A stretch of DNA of 64,000 bases from Vibrio sp. D404a (GTDB lineage: Bacteria > Pseudomonadota > Gammaproteobacteria > Enterobacterales > Vibrionaceae). Shown here piece after piece: positions 51,568 through 60,796 of this stretch (the stretch's first letter is position 1; each line of letters opens with the position of its first letter). Made by a program: the position numbers and the translations under genes. The stretch covers positions 62,001 through 126,000 of the forward strand of contig NZ_JAHGAJ010000019.1 in the NCBI RefSeq assembly GCF_030248535.1. Direction: 5' to 3'. The notes beneath the pieces are model-generated. The model did not search any database. It had not been told where the DNA came from and saw only the letters and a list, made by a program, of their open reading frames with translations.

Positions 51568-52329
51568 TTAGCGTATCGCGTTAATGTCTTGGCTAATTCG
51601 TTTAATCAAAGCGATGGACTGAGGGTTGTCGCCGTGCACACAAATGGTATCGGCCTCGATTTCTAGTCGCTCACCCTCTATGGTCGTTACTGAGCCGTAA
51701 TTCACGATTTGCATCACTTGGTTATAGATATCATCTTGATATGAATAGACGGCGCCAGAAAGCGATCGTGGTGCAAGTTGACCGTTGTTGAGATAGGCGC
51801 GATCAGCAAACGCTTCAAGTAGGAGCGGTAAGTCGTAGTTATCGGCGATATCAAGAAATTTTTGGTTATTGGCTGTAGATAGGATCATTAACGGAATACC
51901 AAACCCAGCAACGGCTTCAGCAACGGCATTAAAGATTTGGGAGTTTGCCATCATGTCGTTATACAGTGCCCCATGAGGTTTTACATAGTGCAATTGATTA
52001 CCATGATGCTGACAGAGTGCTTTTAATGCGCCAACTTGGTAGCACACCAGCTCAGTGATTTCTTTCATCGAATGAGGAATGGAGCGGCGACCAAACCCGA
52101 CGAGATCTTGATATCCCGGATGCGCTCCAATCTGGGTGTTATAGTGGCTGGCCAACTTGATGGTTTTTGACATGACATGTGGGTCAGACGCATGAAACCC
52201 ACAGGCCACATTCGCCATATCTACCCATTTCATAACGGCTTCGTCATCGCCCATCGTCCAACTGCCATAGCTTTCACCCATATCGCAGTTCAGTAGCACT
52301 TTTGTTGTCACAGAAAGATTTTCCTTCAT
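51568..52329 (-). CDS. pxpA: 5-oxoprolinase subunit PxpA (LamB/YcsF family)
   Basis: 253 residues, beginning with LLNCDMGESYGSWTMGDDEAVM and continuing NVACGFHASDP and QIGAHPGYQDLVGFGRR, the YcsF signature. PxpA is the catalytic hydrolase-like part of the ATP-dependent 5-oxoprolinase, which detoxifies and recycles pyroglutamate to glutamate. It is the first gene of pxpABC. About 150 bp separate it from the divergent receptor gene, so the two operons share a promoter region. Confidence 0.94.
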   Translation of the reverse strand: MKENLSVTTKVLLNCDMGESYGSWTMGDDEAVMKWVDMANVACGFHASDPHVMSKTIKLASHYNTQIGAHPGYQDLVGFGRRSIPHSMKEITELVCYQVGALKALCQHHGNQLHYVKPHGALYNDMMANSQIFNAVAEAVAGFGIPLMILSTANNQKFLDIADNYDLPLLLEAFADRAYLNNGQLAPRSLSGAVYSYQDDIYNQVMQIVNYGSVTTIEGERLEIEADTICVHGDNPQSIALIKRISQDINAIR

Positions 52330-52481
52330 TTATATCCTTTGTAGACGTTCTACTAAATCGTGCATTTAAACAGTGATCATTATCAAACTTCCATTAACAT
52401 TGTTTCAACAGAATGATATATCGTATATAGTCAATTTATTGATTAAAGGATTAGTACACTATTCAGTAAGAAGTTTCTCAT

Positions 52482-54536
52482 ATGATCTACCGCCAAACCT
52501 GCTTAGGATTAGCATTACTGGGGGCGTATTCCACACAAGCACAAGACATCCATCTAGATGAGCTACTCAACATGAGCTTAGAAGAGCTCTCAATGTTAGA
52601 CGTGCAAATAGAGACTGCGACCAAAACCAGTGAAAAGTTAGCCGATATACCATCTTCTGTTTACGTTTTGTCGAACGAACGAATCATGCGCAGTGGTGTT
52701 AAGTCTATCGCTGAAGCCTTAATGCTTGTTCCCGGCATAAAAGTAACCAAGTTCAATGAAGGTTCGTGGTTTGTCTCCTCTCGCGGATTCCATGATGGTT
52801 TGTACAACAAGATGCTCGTGATGATGGATGGACGTAGTTTGTTCAGCCCTGTCTATGGGGGAACGTATTGGGCAGATATTGATTACATTCTTGCGGATAT
52901 CGACCGTATTGAAGTGCTCAAAGGCCCCGGCGGAACGATCTGGGGCGGGAATGCAGTTAATGGTGTGGTTAATATCATTACAAAATCCGCAGAAGAGACT
53001 CAAGGTTCATATGTATCCGGGCTAGCTTCAAACAGCGATAATTATCAAGTCAGTGCACGGCATGGTCTAGCGTTTAATGACGAGCTTTTCGCGCGAGCCT
53101 ACTATAAATACAAAGAAGTCCCTGAGTATCAAGGCAGCGATGTATTATTGAAGCATCAAAGCGCTGGGGTGGTGATAGAGCCGGTTGATCATATGCAGCG
53201 ATGGTCACTGCGGTTTGGAGGTGAACAAAGTCGCTCAGATTTTCAGGCATACACGATTCATTACAACAGTGACGGCACATGGAACGACTTTAGCTCTGCG
53301 CCTTCTTCTAATGAGAGTCACTCTTTCTATACCCAATTCAATCATCAGCTGGATATTAACAATCAAACATCGTTGGCGTATTCACTGTGGGGCGAATATA
53401 ACGAAGACAGTGCTCTAGACGCACCGGGCAGTTACACAACATTAGATTTTGATGCCACAGTTAACTCTGCGCGTTCCGATAGCCATAAAGTGACATTTGG
53501 CGGTGGCATACGATACATGCATTTGGACTTTTCAAGCAGCCAGTTAAGCGATGTTGATTGGTATGAGCCTGATTATTACCGACGTGCCTACGACATCGAA
53601 ACCGCCAACGATTACATCATCAATACATTTGCACAGTCGACCAAGTGGTGGGGAGAGCAAGTGTCTTTGACATTGGGTGCAAAAGTGGAACATTTCACCC
53701 AAAACAACTCAACCGAATTATCGCCTCAATTACGTCTGCTCTATAAACCTGTTCAAGCACATACACTATGGGGTGGCGTCAGTCGGGCCGTTGTAGCACC
53801 ATCTTATATGGACTCCAACTCAGCGTACTTTTTTAATAGTTATGCTGGCGACCAATACTACCTCGATATTTACAAGCCCAACCCAGACCTAAAAAATGAA
53901 GACGTGGTGACCGCTGAAATTGGCTATCGCTATTCTGGATTCAATGGATTTGAAGTGGATGCGACACTTTATGCGAGTGAGCACAATAATATTAAGTCTC
54001 ATAGCTATGACGATAGTGACATTCCAGCGCCTCATATTTACGTTGGTAGGCTATCAGATGATTACAGTGCCCAAACCTATGGCTTAGAACTGGGGGCGAC
54101 GATTCAGATGAATGAGTCACTGACTGGTTACCTAAGTTACGCCTATGCCTCTTTAGAAGGTGAACGAATTGGCGATGATCCGACATCAAGTGAATTAACC
54201 GCAAGTTATTACGATATTGATAACGAACACATCGCTACAGCACAACTATTGTGGGATGTAAGCAATGAAATTCAATTTGATGTTTTGGCGAAATACATCA
54301 ATGTAAATTACCCAGACTATTGGCAAGCCGATAATGGCACCAAATATCCTTGGGCATCTTATGACCACTCTTTGGCTTTCGATGCTCGTTTAGCATGGCA
54401 AATGTCGCAGCGTTACCCATTAGTGGAATTGATAGCGGAAAATATAGGCAAACACCATGGATATAGAGCAGAAATGACCAGTAAAAAAGTCGTGAATCAG
54501 CAATCTGTGTTTGTGAGGTTATCTCATGAATTCTAG
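52482..54536 (+). CDS. TonB-dependent receptor-like outer-membrane protein, first gene of a YfiR-diguanylate cyclase operon
   Basis: 684 residues with a signal peptide ending near TQAQ. The plug domain runs about 50-165 (IPSSVYVL, LMLVPGIKV, DRIEVLKGPGGTIWGGNAVN). The barrel ends in a terminal Phe (VRLSHEF). No clear TonB box is seen; instead the N-terminus has the motif LLNMSLEELSMLDVQ, typical of a receptor subgroup. Its stop overlaps the start of a YfiR-like gene, which is followed by a diguanylate cyclase. A classical transporter would more often sit with uptake genes, so this barrel may signal, not transport. The ligand is unknown. Confidence 0.88.
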   Translation: MIYRQTCLGLALLGAYSTQAQDIHLDELLNMSLEELSMLDVQIETATKTSEKLADIPSSVYVLSNERIMRSGVKSIAEALMLVPGIKVTKFNEGSWFVSSRGFHDGLYNKMLVMMDGRSLFSPVYGGTYWADIDYILADIDRIEVLKGPGGTIWGGNAVNGVVNIITKSAEETQGSYVSGLASNSDNYQVSARHGLAFNDELFARAYYKYKEVPEYQGSDVLLKHQSAGVVIEPVDHMQRWSLRFGGEQSRSDFQAYTIHYNSDGTWNDFSSAPSSNESHSFYTQFNHQLDINNQTSLAYSLWGEYNEDSALDAPGSYTTLDFDATVNSARSDSHKVTFGGGIRYMHLDFSSSQLSDVDWYEPDYYRRAYDIETANDYIINTFAQSTKWWGEQVSLTLGAKVEHFTQNNSTELSPQLRLLYKPVQAHTLWGGVSRAVVAPSYMDSNSAYFFNSYAGDQYYLDIYKPNPDLKNEDVVTAEIGYRYSGFNGFEVDATLYASEHNNIKSHSYDDSDIPAPHIYVGRLSDDYSAQTYGLELGATIQMNESLTGYLSYAYASLEGERIGDDPTSSELTASYYDIDNEHIATAQLLWDVSNEIQFDVLAKYINVNYPDYWQADNGTKYPWASYDHSLAFDARLAWQMSQRYPLVELIAENIGKHHGYRAEMTSKKVVNQQSVFVRLSHEF

Positions 54537-55032
54537 CTATATTGGATCACGACTGCTGTTAATTATGGCTATTTTTAGTATTGGGAGCGTGAACCAAGCA
54601 AACGCTAATAGTTATAAGTCACATGAGATTAAAGCTGTTTATATTTACAGAATCGCCAATTTCATTCGATGGGATAATGAAAAGAACTTCAACTCGCTGA
54701 AATTCTGTATTCAAGATAATCGTAAAATAGAAAATGCTCTTCAAGTTATAGCGAAGAAACATTCTATTCGAACCTTACCCGTTAAGGTTTCAAGCATTAT
54801 TGACGAAACCTGTCATGTCGCTTTCGTTAATGGTGTCTCAAACGTTACTAAGTTGAGCAGTCATGTCGTGACCATCAGTGATCACGAGGGTTTTACCGAA
54901 AGCGGTGGCGTCATTCAACTAGAGCACATCAATAACAAGATCAAACCGAAGATAAGTCTGAAGAATTCGGCATCTCGCTCATACACAATTGGTTCAAATC
55001 TACTGAGAATTTCGACTTTGGAGGGTAAATAA
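54526..55032 (+). CDS. YfiR/DUF4154 family periplasmic regulator
   Basis: 168 residues with a signal peptide cleaved near residue 28 (NQANANS). The mature part shows the YfiR pattern: KAVYIYRIANFIRW, then FCIQDN and TCHVAFV. Cysteines at 61 and 96 match a disulfide in Pseudomonas YfiR. YfiR binds the periplasmic domain of the diguanylate cyclase YfiN and holds it inactive until the envelope is stressed or an outer partner sequesters YfiR. The start overlaps the receptor stop, and the stop overlaps the cyclase start, so the three proteins are made in step. Confidence 0.88.
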   Translation: MNSSYIGSRLLLIMAIFSIGSVNQANANSYKSHEIKAVYIYRIANFIRWDNEKNFNSLKFCIQDNRKIENALQVIAKKHSIRTLPVKVSSIIDETCHVAFVNGVSNVTKLSSHVVTISDHEGFTESGGVIQLEHINNKIKPKISLKNSASRSYTIGSNLLRISTLEGK

Positions 55033-56996
55033 TGCGTCGCTCCATAGGAAATTTATCTATACGAAACAAACTGTTTTTGCCAATCGTCCTGTTTATCAGC
55101 ATGACTTTCATTACCATTCAGTCAATAAATTACACTGTCACGTTTGAGCGCGAGAAAGCGAACCTGATTCAACGTGTAAAAGTGCTGGCTCAAGGTGTGG
55201 CTTATAACTTACAGGCTGCTATTGTGTTCGAAGACAAAATGGCGGCAGAGGAGATACTCTCAGCGTTTAGTGCCGATCAGGATATTGTGAGAGTTAAGTT
55301 ATACAGTGTTGAAGATGAGTTTTTTGCTGGCTATACAACTCAAACGCAAGAGATTCCTCTACTGACCCAAAAAGAAAAAGAGGAGGTTCTCGACCACCAG
55401 TTTTCGATCTCTAAAGATTATATTTTCCTTCTTGTGCCCGTTGAGCTTGACGGTAGTGTGATGGCTAATTTGCGCGTAACCATTTCTAAGTCAGGCTTTA
55501 AAAAGATCTCGGAAAGTATCATTGAAACGTCTGGTGTCTATTTATTACTTTTACTCGTTCTTGGCGGTATTCTCTATAAAGTCACACAACGGTTCATCAT
55601 CGAGCCGCTTTTCCAATTGAATGAAGCGATGCAGACGTTTGTCGAAAGCGGAAAGAATCGGGTTTCATTGTCCAATAACTATCAAGATGAAATTGGTGAT
55701 TTGGTCCGTGGCTTTAACACCATGCAGACTCGTTTGTCCCAGCGAGAGCAGCAGATTAATTTTACTCTAGATAAACTACAGCAAGAGAAGGCGTTTGCGA
55801 ACGAGGTGGTTGAAACCGTCCAACATGCACTGCTAGTGGTTAACCGTAAGGGCCTGATTGTTCAGTGTAATGCCGCAACGCAGGACATTTTTCGTTGTAC
55901 AGCTGCTTACCTTGATCAAATGACGATCCAACAACTACTGGGCTCAAATGCCGTTAATTTGATTAACTCAGTCTTGCAATCAAATGTCGATGTCACTGAC
56001 GAGCTGATCGAAACGACCTCATTATTTCAAGAAAAACAGTGGTTACAGATCAGTGCGCGTTCATTGTCCCAAAGTGATCACGTTTTGTTTGCCATTCAGG
56101 ATGTGACAGAGATTCAGCTAGCAATGAACCGACAACGCTTGGCAGCAGGAGTATTTGAACACAGTCAAGATGGTTTGATTGTGCTCGACTCTGAACAGTA
56201 CATCACCATGGTGAATCCAGCGGTTACACGAATGCTCGGTTATCACGCAGATTTACTGGTGGGCAAAACGCCGATACAGGTATTCGAATGGCAGCAGTTC
56301 ACATCATTGATGCCAACCATTCAAAACTCGTTAAACCATTTTGGCCAATGGCAAGGTGAAGTTTGGGAAAAAAGCTCTTCTGGGGAGTTAGTGCCTATGT
56401 TTGTTAAGGTTAACCGCATTGGCTCCAGTCAGGAAGATAATAGCTTTGATATGGTACTGACGCTATCTGACTTATCGAATGTGAAAGAGATGGAACGGTT
56501 AGAACACCTTGCTCATCATGACGCGTTAACAGGGTTAGCGAATCGAACCCAATTATACAAATATCTCGATGGTGCAGTTGCAAATAGTCGATACTCCGGC
56601 AGTGGCTTCTCCATTATGTACCTTGATCTCGACGGCTTTAAAAAGGTCAACGATACTTATGGCCACGATGCGGGGGACGAGATTCTTAAACAGGTCTCAA
56701 ACAAACTGCTATCACAAGTTAGAGCAGGGGATTTGGTTGCGAGGTTGTCTGGTGATGAGTTTGTGTTAGTCGTTAAGCAAACAGACCGAGATAAATTATC
56801 TAAATTGGCTCAAAGAATACTGGCATTAATCAAAGAGCCTGTAATCTATAAACAGCGACAACTCAAAGTCGGGGCGAGTATTGGTATCACTGTTTCTAAT
56901 GAATTTGAGAACGATTTGGACTCATTGCTAAAAGTAGCGGATGAAGCAATGTATCAGGCAAAGCGAGAAGGCAAAGGATGCCATGTTTTCGCCTGA
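55032..56996 (+). CDS. CHASE8-HAMP-PAS-PAS-GGDEF diguanylate cyclase (YfiN-like)
   Basis: 654 residues. TM1 about 12-31, a CHASE8-like periplasmic domain (AYNLQAAIVFEDKMAAEEIL), TM2 about 168-185, HAMP, two PAS domains (about 255-360 and 370-480) and a GGDEF domain. The signature is SGDEF (573-577), which is compatible with activity, and an inhibitory I-site RAGD is at 564-567, so product feedback is likely. CHASE8 is the YfiR-binding domain of YfiN. The gene follows the YfiR-like gene in a one-base overlap. It should synthesise cyclic di-GMP in response to the periplasmic signal relayed by YfiR. YfiN has no PAS pair, so this protein adds a second input. Confidence 0.92.
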   Translation: MRRSIGNLSIRNKLFLPIVLFISMTFITIQSINYTVTFEREKANLIQRVKVLAQGVAYNLQAAIVFEDKMAAEEILSAFSADQDIVRVKLYSVEDEFFAGYTTQTQEIPLLTQKEKEEVLDHQFSISKDYIFLLVPVELDGSVMANLRVTISKSGFKKISESIIETSGVYLLLLLVLGGILYKVTQRFIIEPLFQLNEAMQTFVESGKNRVSLSNNYQDEIGDLVRGFNTMQTRLSQREQQINFTLDKLQQEKAFANEVVETVQHALLVVNRKGLIVQCNAATQDIFRCTAAYLDQMTIQQLLGSNAVNLINSVLQSNVDVTDELIETTSLFQEKQWLQISARSLSQSDHVLFAIQDVTEIQLAMNRQRLAAGVFEHSQDGLIVLDSEQYITMVNPAVTRMLGYHADLLVGKTPIQVFEWQQFTSLMPTIQNSLNHFGQWQGEVWEKSSSGELVPMFVKVNRIGSSQEDNSFDMVLTLSDLSNVKEMERLEHLAHHDALTGLANRTQLYKYLDGAVANSRYSGSGFSIMYLDLDGFKKVNDTYGHDAGDEILKQVSNKLLSQVRAGDLVARLSGDEFVLVVKQTDRDKLSKLAQRILALIKEPVIYKQRQLKVGASIGITVSNEFENDLDSLLKVADEAMYQAKREGKGCHVFA

Positions 56997-57071
56997 CTTT
57001 TGCCTACACCTTATGAATAACTTGTTGTAACATAAGGCCAATACTATATACATATAAAAACAGGGCTTAAA

Positions 57072-58085
57072 ATGAACGTTTTAGTAACCGGCGGTATGGG
57101 CTACATCGGCAGTCATACCAGTATCCAGATGATCAAAGCAGGGATGACTCCATTCATCTTTGACAACTTGTATAACAGTAAGCCAAGCGTTCTTGAACGT
57201 ATCGAAAAAGTTTCTGGTGTTAAGCCAGTTTTTGTTGAGGGTGACATTCGTGACAAAGAGCTGCTAACTGAGACACTAAAGCAAAACAACATTGAGGCAG
57301 TTATCCACTTTGCTGGCCTTAAAGCTGTTGGTGAGTCAGTAGAGAAGCCACTTGAGTACTATGATAACAACGTAAACGGTACTTTGGTTCTTGTAGACGC
57401 GATGCGCGAAGCCAATGTGAAAACCCTAGTATTCAGTTCATCAGCAACAGTTTACGGTGATCCAGCGAGCGTGCCAATTACTGAAGACTTCCCAACCAGT
57501 GCCACTAACCCTTACGGCCGCAGTAAGCTGATGGTTGAAGAGTGCCTAACAGATTTCCAAAAAGCGAATCCAGATTGGAGTATCACGCTACTTCGTTACT
57601 TCAACCCTGTGGGCTCACACCCAAGCGGTGAGCTGGGTGAAGATCCTCAAGGTATTCCAAATAACTTAATGCCTTTCGTCTCTCAAGTTGCAGTAGGGCG
57701 TCGTGAGTTCCTATCTGTGTTTGGTAGTGACTACCCAACCAAAGATGGTACCGGCGTTCGTGACTACATCCACGTGATGGATTTATCTGACGGTCATATT
57801 GCTGCTTTGGAAAAGGTTGGTAAGAAAGATGGCCTTCATATCTATAACTTGGGTACAGGCAACGGCTCTAGTGTCTTAGAAATGGTTAAAGCATTTGAAG
57901 AAGCAAGCGGTAAGGAAGTCCCTTATAAGCTAGTAGAACGTCGTCCGGGTGACATTGCCGAGTGTTGGGCTGACCCAGCGAAAGCAGAGACAGAGCTAGA
58001 GTGGAAGGCGACACGCACTCTGTCTGAAATGACCGCTGATACATGGCGTTGGCAGTCGAACAATCCTAACGGTTTTCCTGGTTAA
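57072..58085 (+). CDS. galE: UDP-glucose 4-epimerase GalE
   Basis: 337 residues. The NAD-binding motif is GGMGYIGSHT, the catalytic Tyr/Lys pair is in NPYGRSKLMVEE, and FSSSATVYG supplies the Ser/Thr. GalE interconverts UDP-glucose and UDP-galactose, needed for galactose use and surface polysaccharides. No gal operon is attached, so this stand-alone copy more likely serves exopolysaccharide synthesis, which fits the adjacent cyclic di-GMP module. It is only 75 bp from the cyclase gene but has its own terminator. Confidence 0.95.
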   Translation: MNVLVTGGMGYIGSHTSIQMIKAGMTPFIFDNLYNSKPSVLERIEKVSGVKPVFVEGDIRDKELLTETLKQNNIEAVIHFAGLKAVGESVEKPLEYYDNNVNGTLVLVDAMREANVKTLVFSSSATVYGDPASVPITEDFPTSATNPYGRSKLMVEECLTDFQKANPDWSITLLRYFNPVGSHPSGELGEDPQGIPNNLMPFVSQVAVGRREFLSVFGSDYPTKDGTGVRDYIHVMDLSDGHIAALEKVGKKDGLHIYNLGTGNGSSVLEMVKAFEEASGKEVPYKLVERRPGDIAECWADPAKAETELEWKATRTLSEMTADTWRWQSNNPNGFPG

Positions 58086-58114
58086 TTTAATAAAATCAGG
58101 TCGATTTATTTACC

Positions 58115-58143
58115 AAAAAGGTGCCTTAGGGCGCCTTTTTTGA
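58115..58143 (+). terminator. Terminator of galE
   Basis: AAAAAGGTGCC / GGCGCCTTTTT stem (one G-T pair), TTAG loop, extended T-run. Confidence 0.92.
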
Positions 58144-58253
58144 TCTGAATCGGAATAAAAGTAAATTTGTGGTTAAAAAGTATCTTTACGCATTCATTGT
58201 GTTACTATACGCGCAAAATATATGTTTAATGTTAATTTTGTTTGGAGTTAATC

Positions 58254-58328
58254 ATGGAATTAGGCCTAATCATTACTTTCATCGTAGCCGCAGCTGTTAT
58301 GGTTAAGAAAGAAATGGCAGAAAAGTAG
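58254..58328 (+). CDS. Small membrane peptide, 24 residues
   Basis: ATG at 58254 is preceded by GGAG at normal distance. The peptide is one hydrophobic helix (LGLIITFIVAAAVMV) followed by a polar, basic end (KKEMAEK). This is the form of many regulatory small membrane proteins. Upstream lies the galE terminator, downstream a strong hairpin, so the gene seems to have its own transcript. No family recognised. Confidence 0.6.
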   Translation: MELGLIITFIVAAAVMVKKEMAEK

Positions 58329-58370
58329 TTTCACTTACCCCTTTTTATTACAATTTTAAGTGAAATAAAG

Positions 58371-58400
58371 AAAAGCCAGCAGATATGCTGGCTTTTTTGT
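58371..58400. terminator. Bidirectional terminator between the small peptide gene and hutA
   Basis: AAAGCCAGC / GCTGGCTTT stem, 6-nt loop, A-run on one side and T-run on the other. Confidence 0.92.
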
Positions 58401-58422
58401 ACTTTAGGCTTTGTAAAGCGAA

Positions 58423-60555
58423 TTAGAATTCGTACTTAGCGGTAACAGACCAGTTGCGACCTGGCTGGGTGTAGTCTTTATCTTCTTGAGAGAAACCACG
58501 AACATCGTTCCATTCGTAGTACTCTTCATCTGTTACATTGAAGATACCCGCACGTAGTGTCAGATCTTTCATTGGCATATAGTAAGCCGTTAAATCAACT
58601 ACTGTTGCTGCTGCATTTTCAAGAATTGGAGCTGACAAACCTGAGCTATCAATGTCACTCGATTTCTTCTTAGCCGTGTAATTCACGTCAATAGATGTAC
58701 CCCAAGGAGAGTTTGGTGCATCGTAATTTAGACTTACCACAGCATTCCACGGGTTAATTGTATTTAGAGGGTTGCCTTTGCCATCTTTACCTTCAGTGTA
58801 AGCTGCAGCAACACGGCTACTAACACCTTGTACAGGCATAAAGCCGTTCCACGACATTGTATTAGAAGCTTCGATACCTTTGATCTCTGCTTCATCAATG
58901 TTAATACTTTGGTAAACAGTCGGATCCATCGGGCTACCCGAACCGCTAACTGGTTGACTGTCGATAAAGTTATTGTAATCACTGTAGAAGATCGCGATTT
59001 CAGAAGATGATAAATCAGTGTTATGACGCCAGCCAAGTTCGTAAGAAATACTGTCTTCAGCTTCCAAGTCTGGATTTGGTGCATTTACATAGCCATGTGC
59101 AGGGTTACCAAACGAGTAATACAACTCTTGGAAATCAGGGGCACGGAAGCCTTGGCTGATTTGCGCAAAGATCTTGTTTTCATCATTTAGCGTATATGTA
59201 GTACCTAGACGGCCAGTAACTGCAGAATCCGAGTACTTAGTGTAGTCACTCGCTGGATTACTACTTGGGTTTTGACTTGTATCTCCTGGATTCGTTTCAA
59301 AGCCATCAAAACGGACGCCCGGAGTAATTAACCAGTTACCAATTGTCATTTCATCTTGGACAAAGAAGCCATATTTCTTCTCAGATGCGGCTGGGATATA
59401 GAAGATAGTCTGGTCAGCGCTAATAGAGTTATATTCTTTGTTTACGTTTTCGATGTCTTTATCTGAATAGGCTGCACCATAGATTAAGTAGTGTTCTACA
59501 TTGCCAGTAGTAAAGAATTTGTCTAGTTGAACATCAAACTGGTAACCCTCATCAGAATAGATGTAGTCTTTCTTCTGTACGTTACCAGCAGGTGGTAAGA
59601 ATATACTTCCGCCATTTGATGTGCGGTGCGTTACACCATTCTCTTCTTTGGCTAACCAGTCAGCTTGCCAAGTAATCGTATCCGCAAAAGATAGGTTAGA
59701 GTTCCAAATGTGCTTAATACCAACTTGCTGCTGACTTGTTGAATCTTCACCGTAGTAGTTTGTGTAGCTTGCACTCTCTAAATCTGTATCACCTGAGTTT
59801 TCAATAAAGTTACCAGAGAACTCTAAGCGGTGGTCTTCGTTAAGCTGGTACTGTAGCTTAACTAACAGGTTATTATTTTGAATATCTTGCTCGTCAGGTG
59901 AACCAAAGTTATCGACTTGCTCACCATCTCGACGTGTGTAAGCAACAAGTGTTTCTAAATCACCAATTCGGTTTGCTAAAGCTACTGACTCACTGAACGT
60001 GTTGTCTGCCGATGAGAAATTAAATTTCGCGTGACCACCAAAATCACGACCTTTCAGGAAGTCACTTGGATCTTTGGTTTCAAAAGCTGCAATGCCACCG
60101 ATTGCGTCAGAACCGTAAAGAGATGAGGCTGCACCTTTTACGATTTCAACTGATTTCAGCATATCAGTATCGACGTCAACTCTTGATGAATTGATGAAGT
60201 TATATTGCTGAGTACCACTTGGTGTAAATTGGTTAGTCTGCGATACACCATCTACGATAACTTTTACACGGTTGCCTTCCATACCACGAATATTGATGCC
60301 TTGGATACCTTGGCGAGAGTTCGTAGTTACTGTAACTCCTGGTGTGTAGCGGAATAAATCTTCAACGCTATTTACCATCTTAGATTCGATATCTTTATCG
60401 CTGATCACAGCAACAGAAGCGGCTACATCTTCTAATTGTTGATTAGTACGAGTTGAAGAAACAACGACCTCATCAAAAAGAGAATATTCTTCAGCGTGAA
60501 GAGCAGGGGAAACAGCTAATATAATGGAAGCTGACAATAGTGATTTTTTATACAT
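58423..60555 (-). CDS. hutA: TonB-dependent heme receptor HutA-like
   Basis: 710 residues with a signal peptide ending near ALHA and a TonB box-like DEVVVSSTR. The plug follows (DLFRYTPGVTV, GAASSLYGSDAIGG). The heme-receptor signatures FRAP (QGFRAPDFQEL) and NPDL (a variant of NPNL) flank a His in NPAHGY, as in bacterial heme/hemoglobin receptors. The barrel ends in Phe (TAKYEF). It brings heme across the outer membrane with TonB. A good Fur box lies upstream, and a LysR gene is divergent, as at hutA of V. cholerae. Terminator is shared. Confidence 0.92.
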   Translation of the reverse strand: MYKKSLLSASIILAVSPALHAEEYSLFDEVVVSSTRTNQQLEDVAASVAVISDKDIESKMVNSVEDLFRYTPGVTVTTNSRQGIQGINIRGMEGNRVKVIVDGVSQTNQFTPSGTQQYNFINSSRVDVDTDMLKSVEIVKGAASSLYGSDAIGGIAAFETKDPSDFLKGRDFGGHAKFNFSSADNTFSESVALANRIGDLETLVAYTRRDGEQVDNFGSPDEQDIQNNNLLVKLQYQLNEDHRLEFSGNFIENSGDTDLESASYTNYYGEDSTSQQQVGIKHIWNSNLSFADTITWQADWLAKEENGVTHRTSNGGSIFLPPAGNVQKKDYIYSDEGYQFDVQLDKFFTTGNVEHYLIYGAAYSDKDIENVNKEYNSISADQTIFYIPAASEKKYGFFVQDEMTIGNWLITPGVRFDGFETNPGDTSQNPSSNPASDYTKYSDSAVTGRLGTTYTLNDENKIFAQISQGFRAPDFQELYYSFGNPAHGYVNAPNPDLEAEDSISYELGWRHNTDLSSSEIAIFYSDYNNFIDSQPVSGSGSPMDPTVYQSINIDEAEIKGIEASNTMSWNGFMPVQGVSSRVAAAYTEGKDGKGNPLNTINPWNAVVSLNYDAPNSPWGTSIDVNYTAKKKSSDIDSSGLSAPILENAAATVVDLTAYYMPMKDLTLRAGIFNVTDEEYYEWNDVRGFSQEDKDYTQPGRNWSVTAKYEF

Positions 60556-60616
60556 TTTTTTGAAACCTTAAAATCCATAGTAGGTTGCTTGGGCGCATGC
60601 CATTCTATTGGATCTA

Positions 60617-60635
60617 AATGAGAATTACTATTGTT
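60617..60635 (-). promoter_or_regulatory. Fur box upstream of hutA
   Basis: AATGAGAATTACTATTGTT differs from the Vibrio consensus AATGANAATNATTNTCATT at three informative positions. A further TATTGTTATCATTGTTATT overlaps it. It lies about 62 bp before the hutA start, so iron repression is expected. Confidence 0.7.
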
Positions 60636-60796
60636 ATCATTGTTATTTGTTGAGTGTTTTGATGTTTACATCTGCGTACATGTTGACTAAAATTCTTTTT
60701 AATCAGTTATTTAAGTGCATTATTGAATGTTAAATAAGTTCAATTAAAGTGCAATTGATGTGATTTAAATCACAAAAAAACATGAAGGAGTAGCTT

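Noticed and set aside
52368..52388. Possible Fur box upstream of the receptor gene
   Set aside because: GTGATCATTATC matches only one half of the consensus, so iron control of this receptor is not supported.
58764..59084. 106-residue frame inside hutA
   Set aside because: Same-strand shadow in another frame of the receptor gene.
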